Of a stretch of DNA of 64,000 nucleotides, positions 43,201 through 53,345 are shown piece after piece; the stretch's first letter is position 1, and the number at the start of each line of letters is the position of its first letter. This stretch comes from Diphasiastrum complanatum (lineage: Eukaryota > Streptophyta > Lycopodiopsida > Lycopodiales > Lycopodiaceae). Under the pieces are notes generated by a model. It saw only the letters and a list, made by a program, of their open reading frames with translations, was not told where the DNA came from and searched no databases. Made by a program: the position numbers and the translations under genes. The DNA lies in contig CM055112.1 of the NCBI GenBank assembly GCA_029204225.1, forward strand, positions 43,843,200 to 43,907,199. The letters run 5' to 3'.

Positions 43201-44302
43201 ATACTAATTGACTGCTTCTCTAACATGTCAAGCTCTCAATATAACTAACACTCCTCAATCAATAATCATTCACATAAACCTCTATGCATGTGTGGGCTTC
43301 TAACATTTCTAGAAGAGGATCAGAATACAGACATCCCTAGTCCTATCTAGCAGTGGTTATATGCAGAGCTCTGGAGCTGCTAGGATCTCTGCTAATCTAG
43401 CAGCACCAAAGATGGACACTATCTATTGTTGGTACATTATTTTTAGGCCTGTAAGGATGGTGATTTACTGATAAGGTGTAGCAGTGTACGAAATATTAGG
43501 ACCTATGGGGGGGCTTGGATGAAACATTCTCGATGCTTATTGTCATTAGGTAGTGAATCATGGCTGTATTATATAACCCTTTCCAAAGTATTCATTAAGT
43601 ACACCCCTTCCATCTAAGTAGTCATGGGAGTTGTTCAAGTGTAGCGTGCAATTCAACAACCATCTTGGTTAGTAGATGGATGACAGTTAATAGTCAAGAA
43701 CCGTGTGTTCCAACGGGTTATCTTGACTATTGTGGTTCTAGATGAAGACTAACAATAGGTTTGTTCTTAACTCATGTAGTGTGTTCCAACCACAATGAGC
43801 TTAACCTCACTCTTGTGTTCCAAGGAGACGAGGATGACTTGCTTAATTCATTCATCACATTCACTCAAGCAACATTCATCAAAGGCTTTCTCCATGCATT
43901 CAAACAAAAAGCAATTATTCTGAGCAAACTAGCAATCCTGCTAGAGTCTAAAACTATCATCACCTCAAATCACAACTATCCTGCATTTAACTTTCTCCTG
44001 AGACATAACAATACACTGTCTACGAGTTCTTTTAGCATGCTATAATCTTTCTTTATGAAGACATGGAACTAAACAATATGCATTAAAGATTTTTCATTAT
44101 GAAGTTGTAATCACTTCTGCGACATCTATGACATACACAACTGCATCATCTATAATAGAATGAATACGCATGTAGCAAAGTGTGAGAACAAAATGAGGAA
44201 ACTTACATGTCAGGTTCTCTTCTCAGGTCTCCTCCAGCTCCAGTCCGCAGGAAATCAGAGACCAATCATGCAAAGGTCAGGCTTCCGGAAGTGTGTAGTG
44301 TT
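43201..44302. other. Unassigned sequence, unit 1
   Basis: Includes a 94-codon plus-strand frame (43761-44045, LTHVVCSNHNELNLTLVFQG...) whose translation is identical in unit 2 (63459-63743). The DNA is also almost identical there, so this does not show selection. No element ends, RNA genes or known domains seen. Confidence 0.35.
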
Positions 44303-46379
44303 GCTGGAGTTCACCTTGTAGACACCAAGAAGTGTTGCTCCTAAGTGCAGACTGGTTCCCAGAATGACTGATAGTCGTGCAGGATCCAAAGTGAGCTCAT
44401 GCAGTTCACGGACAGCTTGATATCAGCTTCCTCATCAGTCTTCTACAAACTTTGTTTAGCAAGTTTCAATCGACAAAGCAACAGAGACAACATCCTTCGA
44501 TTGCTCCATAGCAGACAACAACGACAGCTCTAGTTCAATTATTCTCACACAGAATATCCATTGCTAATAGCGATTCCCTCAATGGTTTTAGTAGCCTGAT
44601 AACAAAGCTCTCACTCTCTCATAGACCGATGTTTGATATTCAATATTCAAACATTTGTGAAATGCACTTGATTAGCAGGAATACGTACAAGTCATCATGC
44701 AGAACTTCCTCAGAATTATTGAAAAGTCTATACTCAGAACTGCACATATGGATCAGTGCTTTGATAGTAGTCATGGAATTAGTTATCTCATCACTATATA
44801 GAGACAGATAAAAGTATTCAGAGAATCCATATTTCAAAAGTGATGTAAGATCAGTACAGACCATAATTAATACAACTGCTTAAATGCACGGTGAGCACTC
44901 CCATCGATTGAAGGTAATCTCTCAGTTTCACATCAAAGTAGTGATGTCTGCTTAGGCCCGATAGGTGCTGCTTAACGCAATCATGCTCATGTAGGTACTG
45001 AATCAATGGCCTCTTCAAGTGATCGCACCATAAACTGAAACTCGACTAAAAACTGTATTCGCACGATCAATGACGATAGTTCTCAGCTGCAGCAGTAGCG
45101 ATGGAATGCCTCAAATCTTTCATTGAGGATAGAGAGCAACATGATGATACTTCTGTGAGTCAACACGTGTTCAGAGGATGCTCACGTTGTCAGCTAGGAT
45201 TTATCTCCCTATCCCATCTGTCAATGATCATGATCAGCATCAATCGCTCAGTATGCAGCCTCCACAAATATTAATCAAAGTACTTAATGCAACAACGTTG
45301 GTCAATCAAAATTTGGAGCTCTGAGACTCTGCCCATATCAGCTCTTGAGTAGACTTAACCAGTAATCCATTGTTCTCATAATCAAAGTACCATTCCCCTG
45401 AAGCTCTACGTACTTGGGTGATCAATACTCTCAGAAACAGGATATTCAACAGTACTGACGTTACTTAGAGTAAATGAGATGCCTTCAACTACATATCTCT
45501 CCATGAACATATTGAAATCTACCACACTCTCCATCTTTGATATGTGTTGGCTCTGTGACAGTGATTTTGTCAGATCAACTCAAGAAATTATCAAACACAA
45601 CGATCAGTTGCACGATCCTTTCGGCTCTCATGAAAGGAAAGTTGGTCACCATCACCCTCAACAAATTATGTAAAGAGGGAATATCACCATCATAATGATA
45701 TGAAAAAACAGAGCTGGTTCTCGATCTGGTTCTGTTTGCGTGAGGCTGGCCATGCATGTATATCTATCAACGGATGATGGCCCAACCTTTCGATTTTTCA
45801 TTTCATCCTACCCTTTGACCATTCAACATTTCATTTTCAAGGGTTCATGTAGACTTTTTTGGATTTGTGCCATGTGGACTCTTAAATAGCATTGAAGAGT
45901 GTGGATAGGGCCAATGGGCACCCATGACCAAAGTACATGGCCCATGTGCGTCAATGTTCTCATCCAATAGAAATCTCCCATTTGTTAACATGAGTCAAGG
46001 TCTTATGCCCGGTATTTCAAATTCTGTTAGCATCCTTTTAAATTCGGACAAGTATCAAGGTTTTGCCCATTTTGGTCCCATGGCCCATTGTCCTAGTGTG
46101 ATATTTGATACTTGTAGTGCCCAATTTTTTGGTGATGGTATTTCTCATTCGGCTTTTAATTGACGTTTTTGGTCCAAAAAGATCAGTTGGAGAAGAATGT
46201 TGGTCTTTGTCAAAAATTCTTGACATTTTCCAAATATCCAGCTGCTCGAAAATAATGGCCAGTCTCTGATTTCCACATAGGCTGGATGAAAGGAGAACCT
46301 GAAAAAAAGTCTCAAACATCATATTATATTAATATAAAATTCGGTTACATTGGCAATCCACCGAAAATTCGGCAAGATC
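44303..46379 (-). pseudogene. Unrecognised minus-strand coding relics
   Basis: Several minus-strand stretches look like old code: HGQPHANRTRSRTSSVFSYH and PFMRAERIVQLIVVFDNF (45757-45575); SVVDFNMFMERYVVEGISFT (about 45540-45480); CTDLTSLLKYGFSEYFYLSL with ALIHMCSSEYRLFNNSEEVL (44864-44640); and LTLDPARLSVILGTSLHLGA (about 44400-44330). Stops interrupt them throughout. They lie upstream, on the same strand, of the ATGA-overlapping pair and may be the rest of that gene or element. No family recognised. Confidence 0.3.
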
Positions 46380-46847
46380 ATGGATCAAAACAGAAATTAC
46401 ACAGCCATTTCTAAGGCTGATTTAGTTATCAAGCCTCTCGGTAGTCCATTTTGGGTGGACTGGGACCCCTTCGGCTATGGCTATACGGGCCAAAATTTTT
46501 GCCGGTCACACTAAGTAAGTAGCATATTTGATGAAATAGCATGTCATTTCTTTTCTAGTTTAGCCCGATTTATCATGTCAAAAAATCGGCTAACAGTTAT
46601 TCACACTGATATTGGACAGCTACAATATCGAGGTAGAACTACAAAACATCTAGTTGATAGTGGGATTTTTTTTTATGAATCAATGTACATTCTTGATACA
46701 AAAGGAAATTTTGGACAAATAGTACCAATTCCATTACCTAGTTTTGAAAGTGATGAATGGATTGCACCAGATGCTACGGTTTCAAAATCATTTTGTTGCA
46801 AGATATATAATGATGTAAAAAATTCATTAAAAATGAGCACAAGATAA
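46380..46847 (+). pseudogene. Unrecognised frame with one internal stop
   Basis: From the ATG at 46380 the frame reads DQNRNYTAISKADLVIKPLG, WVDWDPFGYGYTGQNFCRSH, one TAA, then FIMSKNRLTVIHTDIGQLQY, KHLVDSGIFFYESMYILDTK, FGQIVPIPLPSFESDEWIAP and KSFCCKIYNDVKNSLK to a stop at 46847. 46467-46597 is the block shared with the duplicated unit (36893, 56453). A second frame (46879-47140, NVHKTPSMFVCKNISDSLLS and RSDGEIECKIKISSMYFCYQ) follows before the minus-strand gypsy sequence starts. Not recognised. Confidence 0.35.
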
Positions 46848-47140
46848 AAAAACAGTCATACTGAGTTGGTTTATTTTCTTGAATATATGTGTGGATTTCT
46901 TTTCAAGTGTCAATGTACACAAAACCCCATCAATGTTTGTATGCAAAAATATATCAGACAGTTTATTATCTGAACTTATGGATGAAGGCTGGGACAAGAG
47001 ATCAGATGGAGAAATAGAATGCAAAATTAAAATATCTTCCATGTACTTCTGTTATCAAATTGAAAAACAAATGTTGAGCTTATGCTTCCATTATCAAAGA
47101 TGGAAAAAAAATAAAGGTATGTGGTCTTTGAACAATCCTC

Positions 47141-48180
47141 CTTTCGCACTCCAACCTGATTATATCCAGAAAAGCCGTCACAGAAACTGTAACGCTCTTG
47201 AAGAGCAACCTGATCTAGGATGGAATCAGTGAAAGGCAGAGGATGATGGTCCTTCCTTGTGGCAGCATTGAGTTTTCGGAAATCCTAGCATATTCGTATT
47301 TTGCCAGTCTTCTTCTTTGGGATGACAACAATGGGCGAAACCCATTCACTACTTAAGACGAGATAGATTATACCTGCCTTAAGGTGCTTGTTAAGTTCGT
47401 TCTTAACCATGAGAGGGAACTTAGAATTGAGACGATACTATATCTGTCGAATAGGTATGGCATCTTCTTTAAGATCAATTCGGTGCTCTCCAAATTCTGT
47501 AGGTATACCCTTCAAATCGTCGAGCGACCAGGCAAAAACATCTTGATACTCCTTCGATAGTTCAGTGAATTCCACTAACTCCGATTCTCCAAGTGACTTT
47601 GAAACATGCACAAATCTGCCAAGTGCAAGTTCAATCGGTTTAGTAGAATCTGGTAAAATGATACCTTCTTTCATACTGGCCTTGGTATGGCCATGAATTT
47701 CGCGCATGGTTGACTCCACAGATGTTTTCTTGTCGTCAACCTGGTTCCTGTTACCAAATTCGTGTTTAGATTCGTCAGACTCTTTCGAGTTCGTGTCTGA
47801 ACGTTAATTTCTTCATACGAAACATCCGCTTCAGCATAGCAGACATCGAAGAATTCTTCGTCATCAGCATTCTCATAACATTCAAAGTACTACACTTCAA
47901 TATCAGATTCATTGGAAAAAATATTCAAGGCATACGAAGATTCTTCTGATGTAAAGCTGGTGTCGGACAAAGGAGTTTCACCTTCATATTTGTCACGACT
48001 CCAGGTTATGATTTGTTCTGCTGGCTTACCTCGGTTATTGGTCTCACCAGTCTGAAATCTCATCTCTCTGGATTTCCAATCTACACTTGTGTTTGATTGA
48101 TAAAGCCAAGGTTGTCCATTCAGCACAGAATAGGATGACAAACCGAGTGGTTTGATAACAATGAAATTCATTGTGAATGG
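47141..48180 (-). pseudogene. Gypsy-C protease edge and first half of reverse transcriptase
   Basis: From 48171 leftwards: NFIVIKPLGLSSYSVLNGQP and LYQSNTSVDWKSREMRFQTG, the block after a gypsy protease; a linker; LSKEYQDVFAWSLDDLKGIP and EHRIDLKEDAIPIRQI; then reverse transcriptase SEWVSPIVVIPKKKTGKIRI, DFRKLNAATRKDHHPLPFTD and SILDQVALQERYSFCDGFSG. It breaks off near 47141 before the YVDD box. Two in-frame stops (after PIRQI and RIC). The rest of the pol gene lies 3 kb away on the plus strand (50324-52421), so the two halves may belong to one rearranged element or to two. Confidence 0.85.
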
Positions 48181-48211
48181 CTTTTACACATGTGGAGAAG
48201 TTACCAAGAAA

Positions 48212-48446
48212 CACGTGTCGATGTATGATTGGGTAGAATTAATATGCCATACAGACAATGATTCATCTAACATCTATCACGTGTGAGAATGACAAGCGTC
48301 GAAAAGGGATTTGTGCACATGTCCCAACCCACGTGGCCTCATAATGAGGTTATCATTGTCAGTACGGACATTCCACGTGGACGTGTCAAATGACTACATG
48401 TGTCTTCCATCGTCTTTTCACACGTGCAAAAATTTTGTATATATAA
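48212..48446 (+). promoter_or_regulatory. Candidate promoter: five CACGTG G-boxes and a TATA box
   Basis: CACGTG occurs at 48212, 48278, 48330, 48374 and 48421. Three have the extended CACGTGT or CCACGTGG form bound by plant bZIP factors, and ACGTGTC follows the fourth. TATATATAA (48438-48446) lies just downstream on the plus strand. The density is far above anything else in the window. The nearest downstream code is the histone H3-like relic. bZIP binding and transcription are inferred. Confidence 0.6.
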
Positions 48447-48715
48447 GTCCTTGAAATTTTCATTTTTGTTCACAAAATTTTCGTATTTAGCTCCCAATAT
48501 TGCTCTCAAGCATGCCCTTAAATCAATTAATCGTCCGCCTTCTCACAGTGCACTCGAGGCCGATACCGCTGTCAGTCCAATATCACTTTTGAGCGCGCAT
48601 CTCATTTCTTAAAATATTCTCTGTATATGTTGTGCTCAAAACTGATATTCAGTTCTGGTATCGATCTCAAGCGCCCTCTTCTCGTGTTTCCCCTAGTTTT
48701 GGCCATAGATGTGGT

Positions 48716-49002
48716 AGGAAGCAGGTCTGGCTGAGGGCATTTAGAAAACTCCAGAGTTGAACTGTTGATCCCTAGAGCTCCTTTCGGCCAATCTGTAAGG
48801 AATGTCACTCTGTCACTTGGGCTAGATGTTTGTTTTGCCGTGACAGCCATGCAGGCCTTACAGGCTGTTGCAGAAGATCTTTTGTCCCAGTTTTTTGAGG
48901 ATACTTGTCTTTTGGCAGTGCATGCTAAGCGTGTCACCATCATGCCAAAAGATTTCGTCATTCTCAGAAGAGTTTGGGACGTATGGTTTGCATGTTGGTA
49001 AC
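48716..49002 (+). pseudogene. Histone H3-like relic, possibly CENH3-type
   Basis: The plus strand reads RKQVWLRAFRKLQS, a small deletion, then without gaps ELLIPRAPFGQSVRNVT, LSLGLDVCFAVTAMQALQA, VAEDLLSQFFEDTCLLAVH and AKRVTIMPKDFVILRRVWD. This aligns through the whole histone fold of H3, including the diagnostic FEDT.L.A.HAKRVTIMPKD. LLIP, AED and KDF resemble plant centromeric H3, but loop 1 has the canonical H3 length. A missing lysine codon and a 2-base deletion between S and E shift the frame. The protein ends in WFACW instead of RIRGERA. The N-terminal tail is unclear. It is best read as a decayed, divergent H3 gene. Confidence 0.75.
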
Positions 49003-49740
49003 GCTAGCACCTCCAGAGACCTACCTCTGGATAGAACCAATTTGCCGACTACTTCTAGGAGGAAGAGGAAGCAGCCTATCCCCAAGAAGGCTGGATCTCG
49101 AAGGCCAACTGCTTCTCTTCCTCCTACAGTTATCCTGACCAAGAGACCCCGTATCGTCTTGAGCTCTAAGTTAGATGCTGGAGAATCTGATTCAGATCAA
49201 GAACCATCACCCCTTCCTCCTCTTGTTATTCATCCAACTCCTCAGCAGGTTTCTTCACCAAAAGTGTTGATTACCCAAGAGGAGCTCGACAAAGTAATAG
49301 AGAAATCTGTAAATTTTGTATCTATTTCTTTTTCTGCTCCTGTACATAATCTTTTTGTAAGAATTTCATAAGATCCTGCCCAAGTATATTTTGATTCTGA
49401 CCATTATAACCAATATGAGGCCTACATAGCTAATAAAATTGATCTTCTTAGCAAATCTTTTGATTTTTTTTTTCAGATTCAAGTAAAAGCTTTAGATTAG
49501 GTCCAAATTTTGTGTCGAGCTGAAAGATAAAACTTCAAAAATTTCAGATGTAATAGTAGAAGCCGGAGGATCTTTTTTGCAGAATAGTATTAGTTTTGAT
49601 TCCGATGGTATAGTTTTTGTTGTTAGTCCTTTTTTCATAGGAGCGATAAAGGCAAAAGAAGCCAATTTTGAGAAGGCTGTGTATTTTATTGAATGCAGTC
49701 CTGTGGCGAAATTTTATTTGATTCCATATGAAAATAAGTA
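49003..49740 (+). pseudogene. Unrecognised basic/proline-rich frame after the H3 relic
   Basis: The plus strand is open to 49371: STSRDLPLDRTNLPTTSRRK, QPIPKKAGSRRPTASLPPTV, DAGESDSDQEPSPLPPLVIH and VLITQEELDKVIEKSVNF. A pyrimidine tract ending TTTTTTTTTCAG (about 49480) precedes a further coding stretch SDVIVEAGGSFLQNSISFDS and KAVYFIECSPVAKFYLIPYE to a stop at 49740. Low-complexity, charged composition resembles plant retroelement Gag or nuclear proteins. No domain recognised, and introns are inferred. Confidence 0.35.
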
Positions 49741-50323
49741 AGGATTGCTCTTTTGTTTTTGTTGCTTTAATCTAGATTGTTGCATGCGACATTGTTTTAA
49801 TAAATAAGGATTGCTTTCATAAGTATGGATTTATCGATATTCGTATTTTGGTTGTTGCAGTCGGCATTGGAGCTTGAACATTCTTTCTGTAAAGATAAAT
49901 AATGTAAAATTAAACTCAGCTGCAAATACACATAGAGAATTTGATTCTCTAGTTCATGATGTCATTCGACAACGGCAACCTCAGTTGGAGAGATAACCAT
50001 TAGATCTCTAAAGGTATATTCAATTTATCTCTAATATGCATGTATTCCATTCTTAGTTCAAATCTATCATCATAGCATAAATAAATAATCTACCATAACA
50101 TTACTAATTTTCATTCTATATATGCAGTGTGTATAGCAAAAGGACGCTTTTAGTTGTGCATGGTTTGTCATGTACAATACGAAGCTATTTTCTGAGTGGT
50201 ATAATTTACAAGTGGATGTAGATATTTAAAAGGTAATATTCTGTTCATTTGTGGTTCCTTTCATTCTGATTCATATTTATTTTTTATCATTGTTTGTAAT
50301 TTGCTGATTCTCGTGTTTTGAGA
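49741..50323. other. No recognised content
   Basis: AT-rich, with a direct repeat AATAAGTAAGGATTGCT / AATAAATAAGGATTGCT (about 49733 and 49800). No frame, LTR end or RNA gene recognised. Confidence 0.5.
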
Positions 50324-50700
50324 ACTTTTCTCGAAATATTTATTGATGATTTCTGTGTATATAGTGATATAAAGACACACCTACAGAAGCTGAAATTAAC
50401 ATTGCAACGGTGTTGAGATACTTGTTTATCTCTTCATCCAGAGAAATGTTTTTTTGGTATGAAAGAATGAATATTGCTTGGACATAGAATATCTAACAGA
50501 GAAATAGAAGTCGACAAAGATAAAGTTGAGCTTATAAAGAATCTCCGGATACCAACCAATTTACGTGAACTAAGAGCTTTCTTAGGACATGTTGGCTATT
50601 ATAGGAGATTTATTTAAAATCATGCTTCTATTGCTGCCTCTCTTACACACCTACTGAAGAAACAAGTGGAATACTTGTGGACGAATGAACAGAATTTCGT
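50324..50700 (+). pseudogene. Gypsy-C reverse transcriptase, catalytic box and thumb
   Basis: The plus strand reads TFLEIFIDDFCVYSDIKTHL with the catalytic IDD pair, then LSLHPEKCFFGM, ILLGHRISNREIEVDKDKVE, LRELRAFLGHVGYYRRFI and LLKKQVEYLWTNEQNF. All are conserved gypsy landmarks in the right order. Three in-frame stops. It ends at the left breakpoint of an internal inversion (after 50700). Confidence 0.9.
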
Positions 50701-51707
50701 CACCTCTGCTTCAACATTCTTGGTAGCATAATCCATTGCAACTAGAATATAACGACATTTCGTATGACGGGTAACAGGTTTGATTGGACCGACAAATTCA
50801 ATCCCCCACTTCTCGAATGGTGCAAGAGGCAGGATCGGTGTCAACAACCAATTCATTGCTTTTGTAGGCTTACCATATCTCTGGCATGGATCACATGAAC
50901 GAATAAAATTTGATACATCCTTGAACATTGTTGGCCACCAATACTTGACAGGCAATATCTTATTAACTGTATTCTTCAAAGCAAAATGTCCACTAGTATC
51001 TTCTGAGTGTAAGGCTTTAACGACCTTTAAAATGTCTTCAGTTTTGAGACATCTTCGCAGTTGATGGTCAGCACCAAGCTTGTACAGAATGTTGCTAATA
51101 ATTGTATAAGGTGCTACCTTATATTGAAAACCTGTCTTTTGCTCCAAATTGTAATCATTCGGATATATCTGATCCTTAAGATAAATAATAATATCAGAAT
51201 ATAGCGAATTTGTAGATGAAATCTCGAATAAATGTTCGTCTGGAAAATCATCATTGATAGGGTCTTCGGTTTTTTCGGTGTTGAGTCGCGATAGATAATC
51301 AACATTCGTATGATATTTTTCTTGACGAAGCTCTACTTGATAAGTAAATTCCTGCAGAAGTGGAATCCATCGAGCAATTCGTCCTAATAGATTTGGTTTA
51401 TTTACAAGATACTTAAGAGCATAATGATCCACATGAAAAATAAATGCATATCCCAGCAAATAATGCCGAAATTTTTTAATAGTGAAAATCATGCCAAGTG
51501 CTTCCCTTTCTGTAGCCAAATAATTTTTCTCTGATGCACTGAGCTATCGAATCGCATAGTAGATGGCATGATCCTTCTTCTGGTCGTCCTTCTGGCTTAG
51601 ACAGACGCCAATAGCAAATGCGAAAACATCCACATAACTGTGAAATAAAATAGCCCAGTTGGGTGGTCTCAGAATAGGAGCATTGATCAAACGATGCAAA
51701 AACTGTC
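50701..51707 (-). pseudogene. Gypsy-C RNase H and integrase N-half, inverted segment
   Basis: Read on the minus strand: APILRPPNWAIL, VDVFAFAIGVCLSQKDDQK, LSASEKNYLATEREALGMIF, KKFRHYLLGYAFIFHVDHYA and LLGRIARW (RNase H). A 200-codon frame then leads to the integrase HHCC domain (ALHSEDTSGHFALKNTVNK, FIRSCDPCQRYGK) and the core start (FEKWGIEFVGPI with E for the usual D, then MDYATKNVEAEVT). It lies between plus-strand reverse transcriptase and plus-strand integrase end, and is turned round by exact breakpoints after 50700 and 51707. Confidence 0.92.
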
Positions 51708-52421
51708 ACGACATTCTTATTCAAAAGTATAATCACAAGATATGGTTGTCCACTCGAACTTGTAAGTGATCGAGGTACATATTTTTTAAATGACACTATA
51801 TGGTTGCTGACAACTTATTTCCTGATCAAACACAGAAAAACTACACCGTATAATCCAAAAGCAAACGAGTTGACAGAAAGAACTAATGGAATTTTATGTA
51901 AGATCCAGACTGAAATTACTATTGCACATCCAACAGATTGGGATCAGAAACTACCATCAGTTCTTTGGGCTTATCGCAACACAAAGAAAATCATGACGAA
52001 ATAGACACCATATTTTCTTACATATGATATGCATCCTATTTTTCCAATTGAATTTGAGGTGAAAACCTTTCGTATTCAAGCTCAATGAACAGATGCAGAA
52101 TGTATAAACGAAAGGTTGACTAATATTGAAGAACTAGCTGAAGCTTGAGAGACTTCACAAAAACTAACGGAGGAAATCCAGAAACAAAGAAAGAAGAAAT
52201 ATGACAGTCATATAAAAAAATGTGATCTTAAATCTGATGATCATGTGCTAATATATGACAGTCGCCATCAAAAGTTCCTTGGAAAACTCCATATGTGATG
52301 GCTTGGACCTTATAAAGTCATAGAGGTGTTTGACAATGGTTCTGTGCAATTTCAATCACTTGAAGGTCAACTATTACCTACACGTATTAACGGGTCGAGA
52401 CTGAAGAAATACTACCTTTGA
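51708..52421 (+). pseudogene. Gypsy-C integrase core end and C-terminus
   Basis: The plus strand reads TFLFKSIITRYGCPLELVSD, RGTYFLNDTIWLLTTYFLIK, HRKTTPYNPKANELTERTNG (catalytic D in VSDRG, E in LTERT), TDWDQKLPSVLWAYRNTKK and TPYFLTYDMHPIFPIEFEVK. The C-terminal barrel follows with KSDDHVLIYDSRHQKFLGKL, WLGPYKVIEVFDNGSVQFQS and INGSRLKKYY. It has four in-frame stops. No chromodomain follows, so this is not of the Gypsy-B kind. Confidence 0.9.
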
Positions 52422-52626
52422 CAAAAAAATTTATTTTATTTTTATTTTTTCTATTTTTATTATTTTCTAGTATTTTTCTGAAATTAATCGCGAATTTTCT
52501 TTTATCTTGTCTAAATTTTTTTCGCGACTTTTTTTTAGTTTTTTTCTAGAAATTGAAAATGAAAAAAAATGTGACATTGTAGTAAGAACCAATTAGTTGA
52601 TTGGTAAGAAGGAGAATAATCCAAGA
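52422..52626. other. T-rich stretch, probable Copia-C LTR remnant at the right
   Basis: 52430-52565 is T-rich low-complexity sequence with two TCGCGA-like words (TCGCGAATTTTC, TCGCGACTTT). 52566-52626 lies directly beyond the Copia-C polypurine tract and should be the start of its 3' LTR, but no second LTR exists in the window to confirm the ends. Confidence 0.5.
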
Positions 52627-52639
52627 CTCCCCCTTAATC

Positions 52640-53345
52640 TGAATCCTTGAATGCCTTGACCTTCAAACTTAGTTCTACACATAATCTTCTGTGTGTATCC
52701 AAACTCAATACTTTGGTAAAAATATCAACTGTCATATCTTTCGTTCTACAGTACTACAATCTGACCTCTTTGTTGATAACTTTGCTTCTGTTCAATGTGC
52801 TTACTCCTGGAATGAAATATAGGTTGGCTGGTAAAGCGATGGCACTTTGATTATCACAAAATAATGTCGTTGGAGCATATTGATTCAGACCGATATCTGA
52901 AAATAAGTTTCTCAACCAAATTGCTTCTTTTGTAGCTCGAGAGGCTGCGATATACTTTGATTCAGTGGAAGATAGAGCTATCGAAGATTACTTGCAACTG
53001 TTCTAGGAAATTGGACCATTGTTGAGGAAGAATGTAAATCTAAAAGTAGATTTACGAGTGTCTACATCTCCTGCCCAACTTGCATCTGTGTAACCACTGA
53101 GGAAATTGAGTTTGTCATTGCTGACTGCTCCATAACAAATGCAAAAGTTCATAGTAGCTCAAAGATATCTCATGACACTGGTGAGAGCCTTCCAATGTGT
53201 TACACTAGGATTAGTCATAAACTGACTGAGAGAGCTGACTGCAAAAGCAATGTCTGGCCTTGTACAGATCATGGCATACACAAGAGATCCTATAATAGAA
53301 TGGTAAGGATACTCACACATCTGCTCCTTCTCTTGAATGCAGTAC
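52640..53345 (-). pseudogene. Copia-C reverse transcriptase end and RNase H
   Basis: EQMCEYPYHSIIGSLVYAMI and CTRPDIAFAVSSLSQFM, then GYTDASWAGDVDTRKSTF, SSIALSSTESKYIAASRATK, LFCDNQSAIAL and KDMTVDIFTKVLS. This is the C-terminal part of pol, with a TAG and two shifts near 52990. The Glu-to-Ser context (STESKY for STEAEY) changes a catalytic-region motif. Confidence 0.85.

Larger units (their letters stand above)
35664..44302. repeat. Large direct duplication, unit 1
   Basis: Matches 55205-64000 in order and orientation with few differences. The coordinate offset is constant at about 19555-19567 to 40580 and about 19700 after it, because unit 2 has gained a solo LTR plus target duplication (660 bp) and lost 526 bp. 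The left edge is at TTTGTCCAAAATC within Gypsy-A gag. The right edge of unit 2 is beyond the window, so the length is a minimum. Confidence 0.92.

Noticed and set aside
46515-46558. GTAAGT...TTTTCTAG as an intron removing the stop in the 46380 frame
   Set aside because: At 44 bases it is shorter than plant introns normally are.
48602-48961. 119-codon minus-strand frame opposite the H3 relic
   Set aside because: An antisense shadow. The plus strand has the histone match.
48868-49371. Single 167-codon frame starting inside the H3 relic
   Set aside because: Its first 35 or so residues are the histone sequence read in the wrong frame. Only the part after about 48970 is kept as a candidate.
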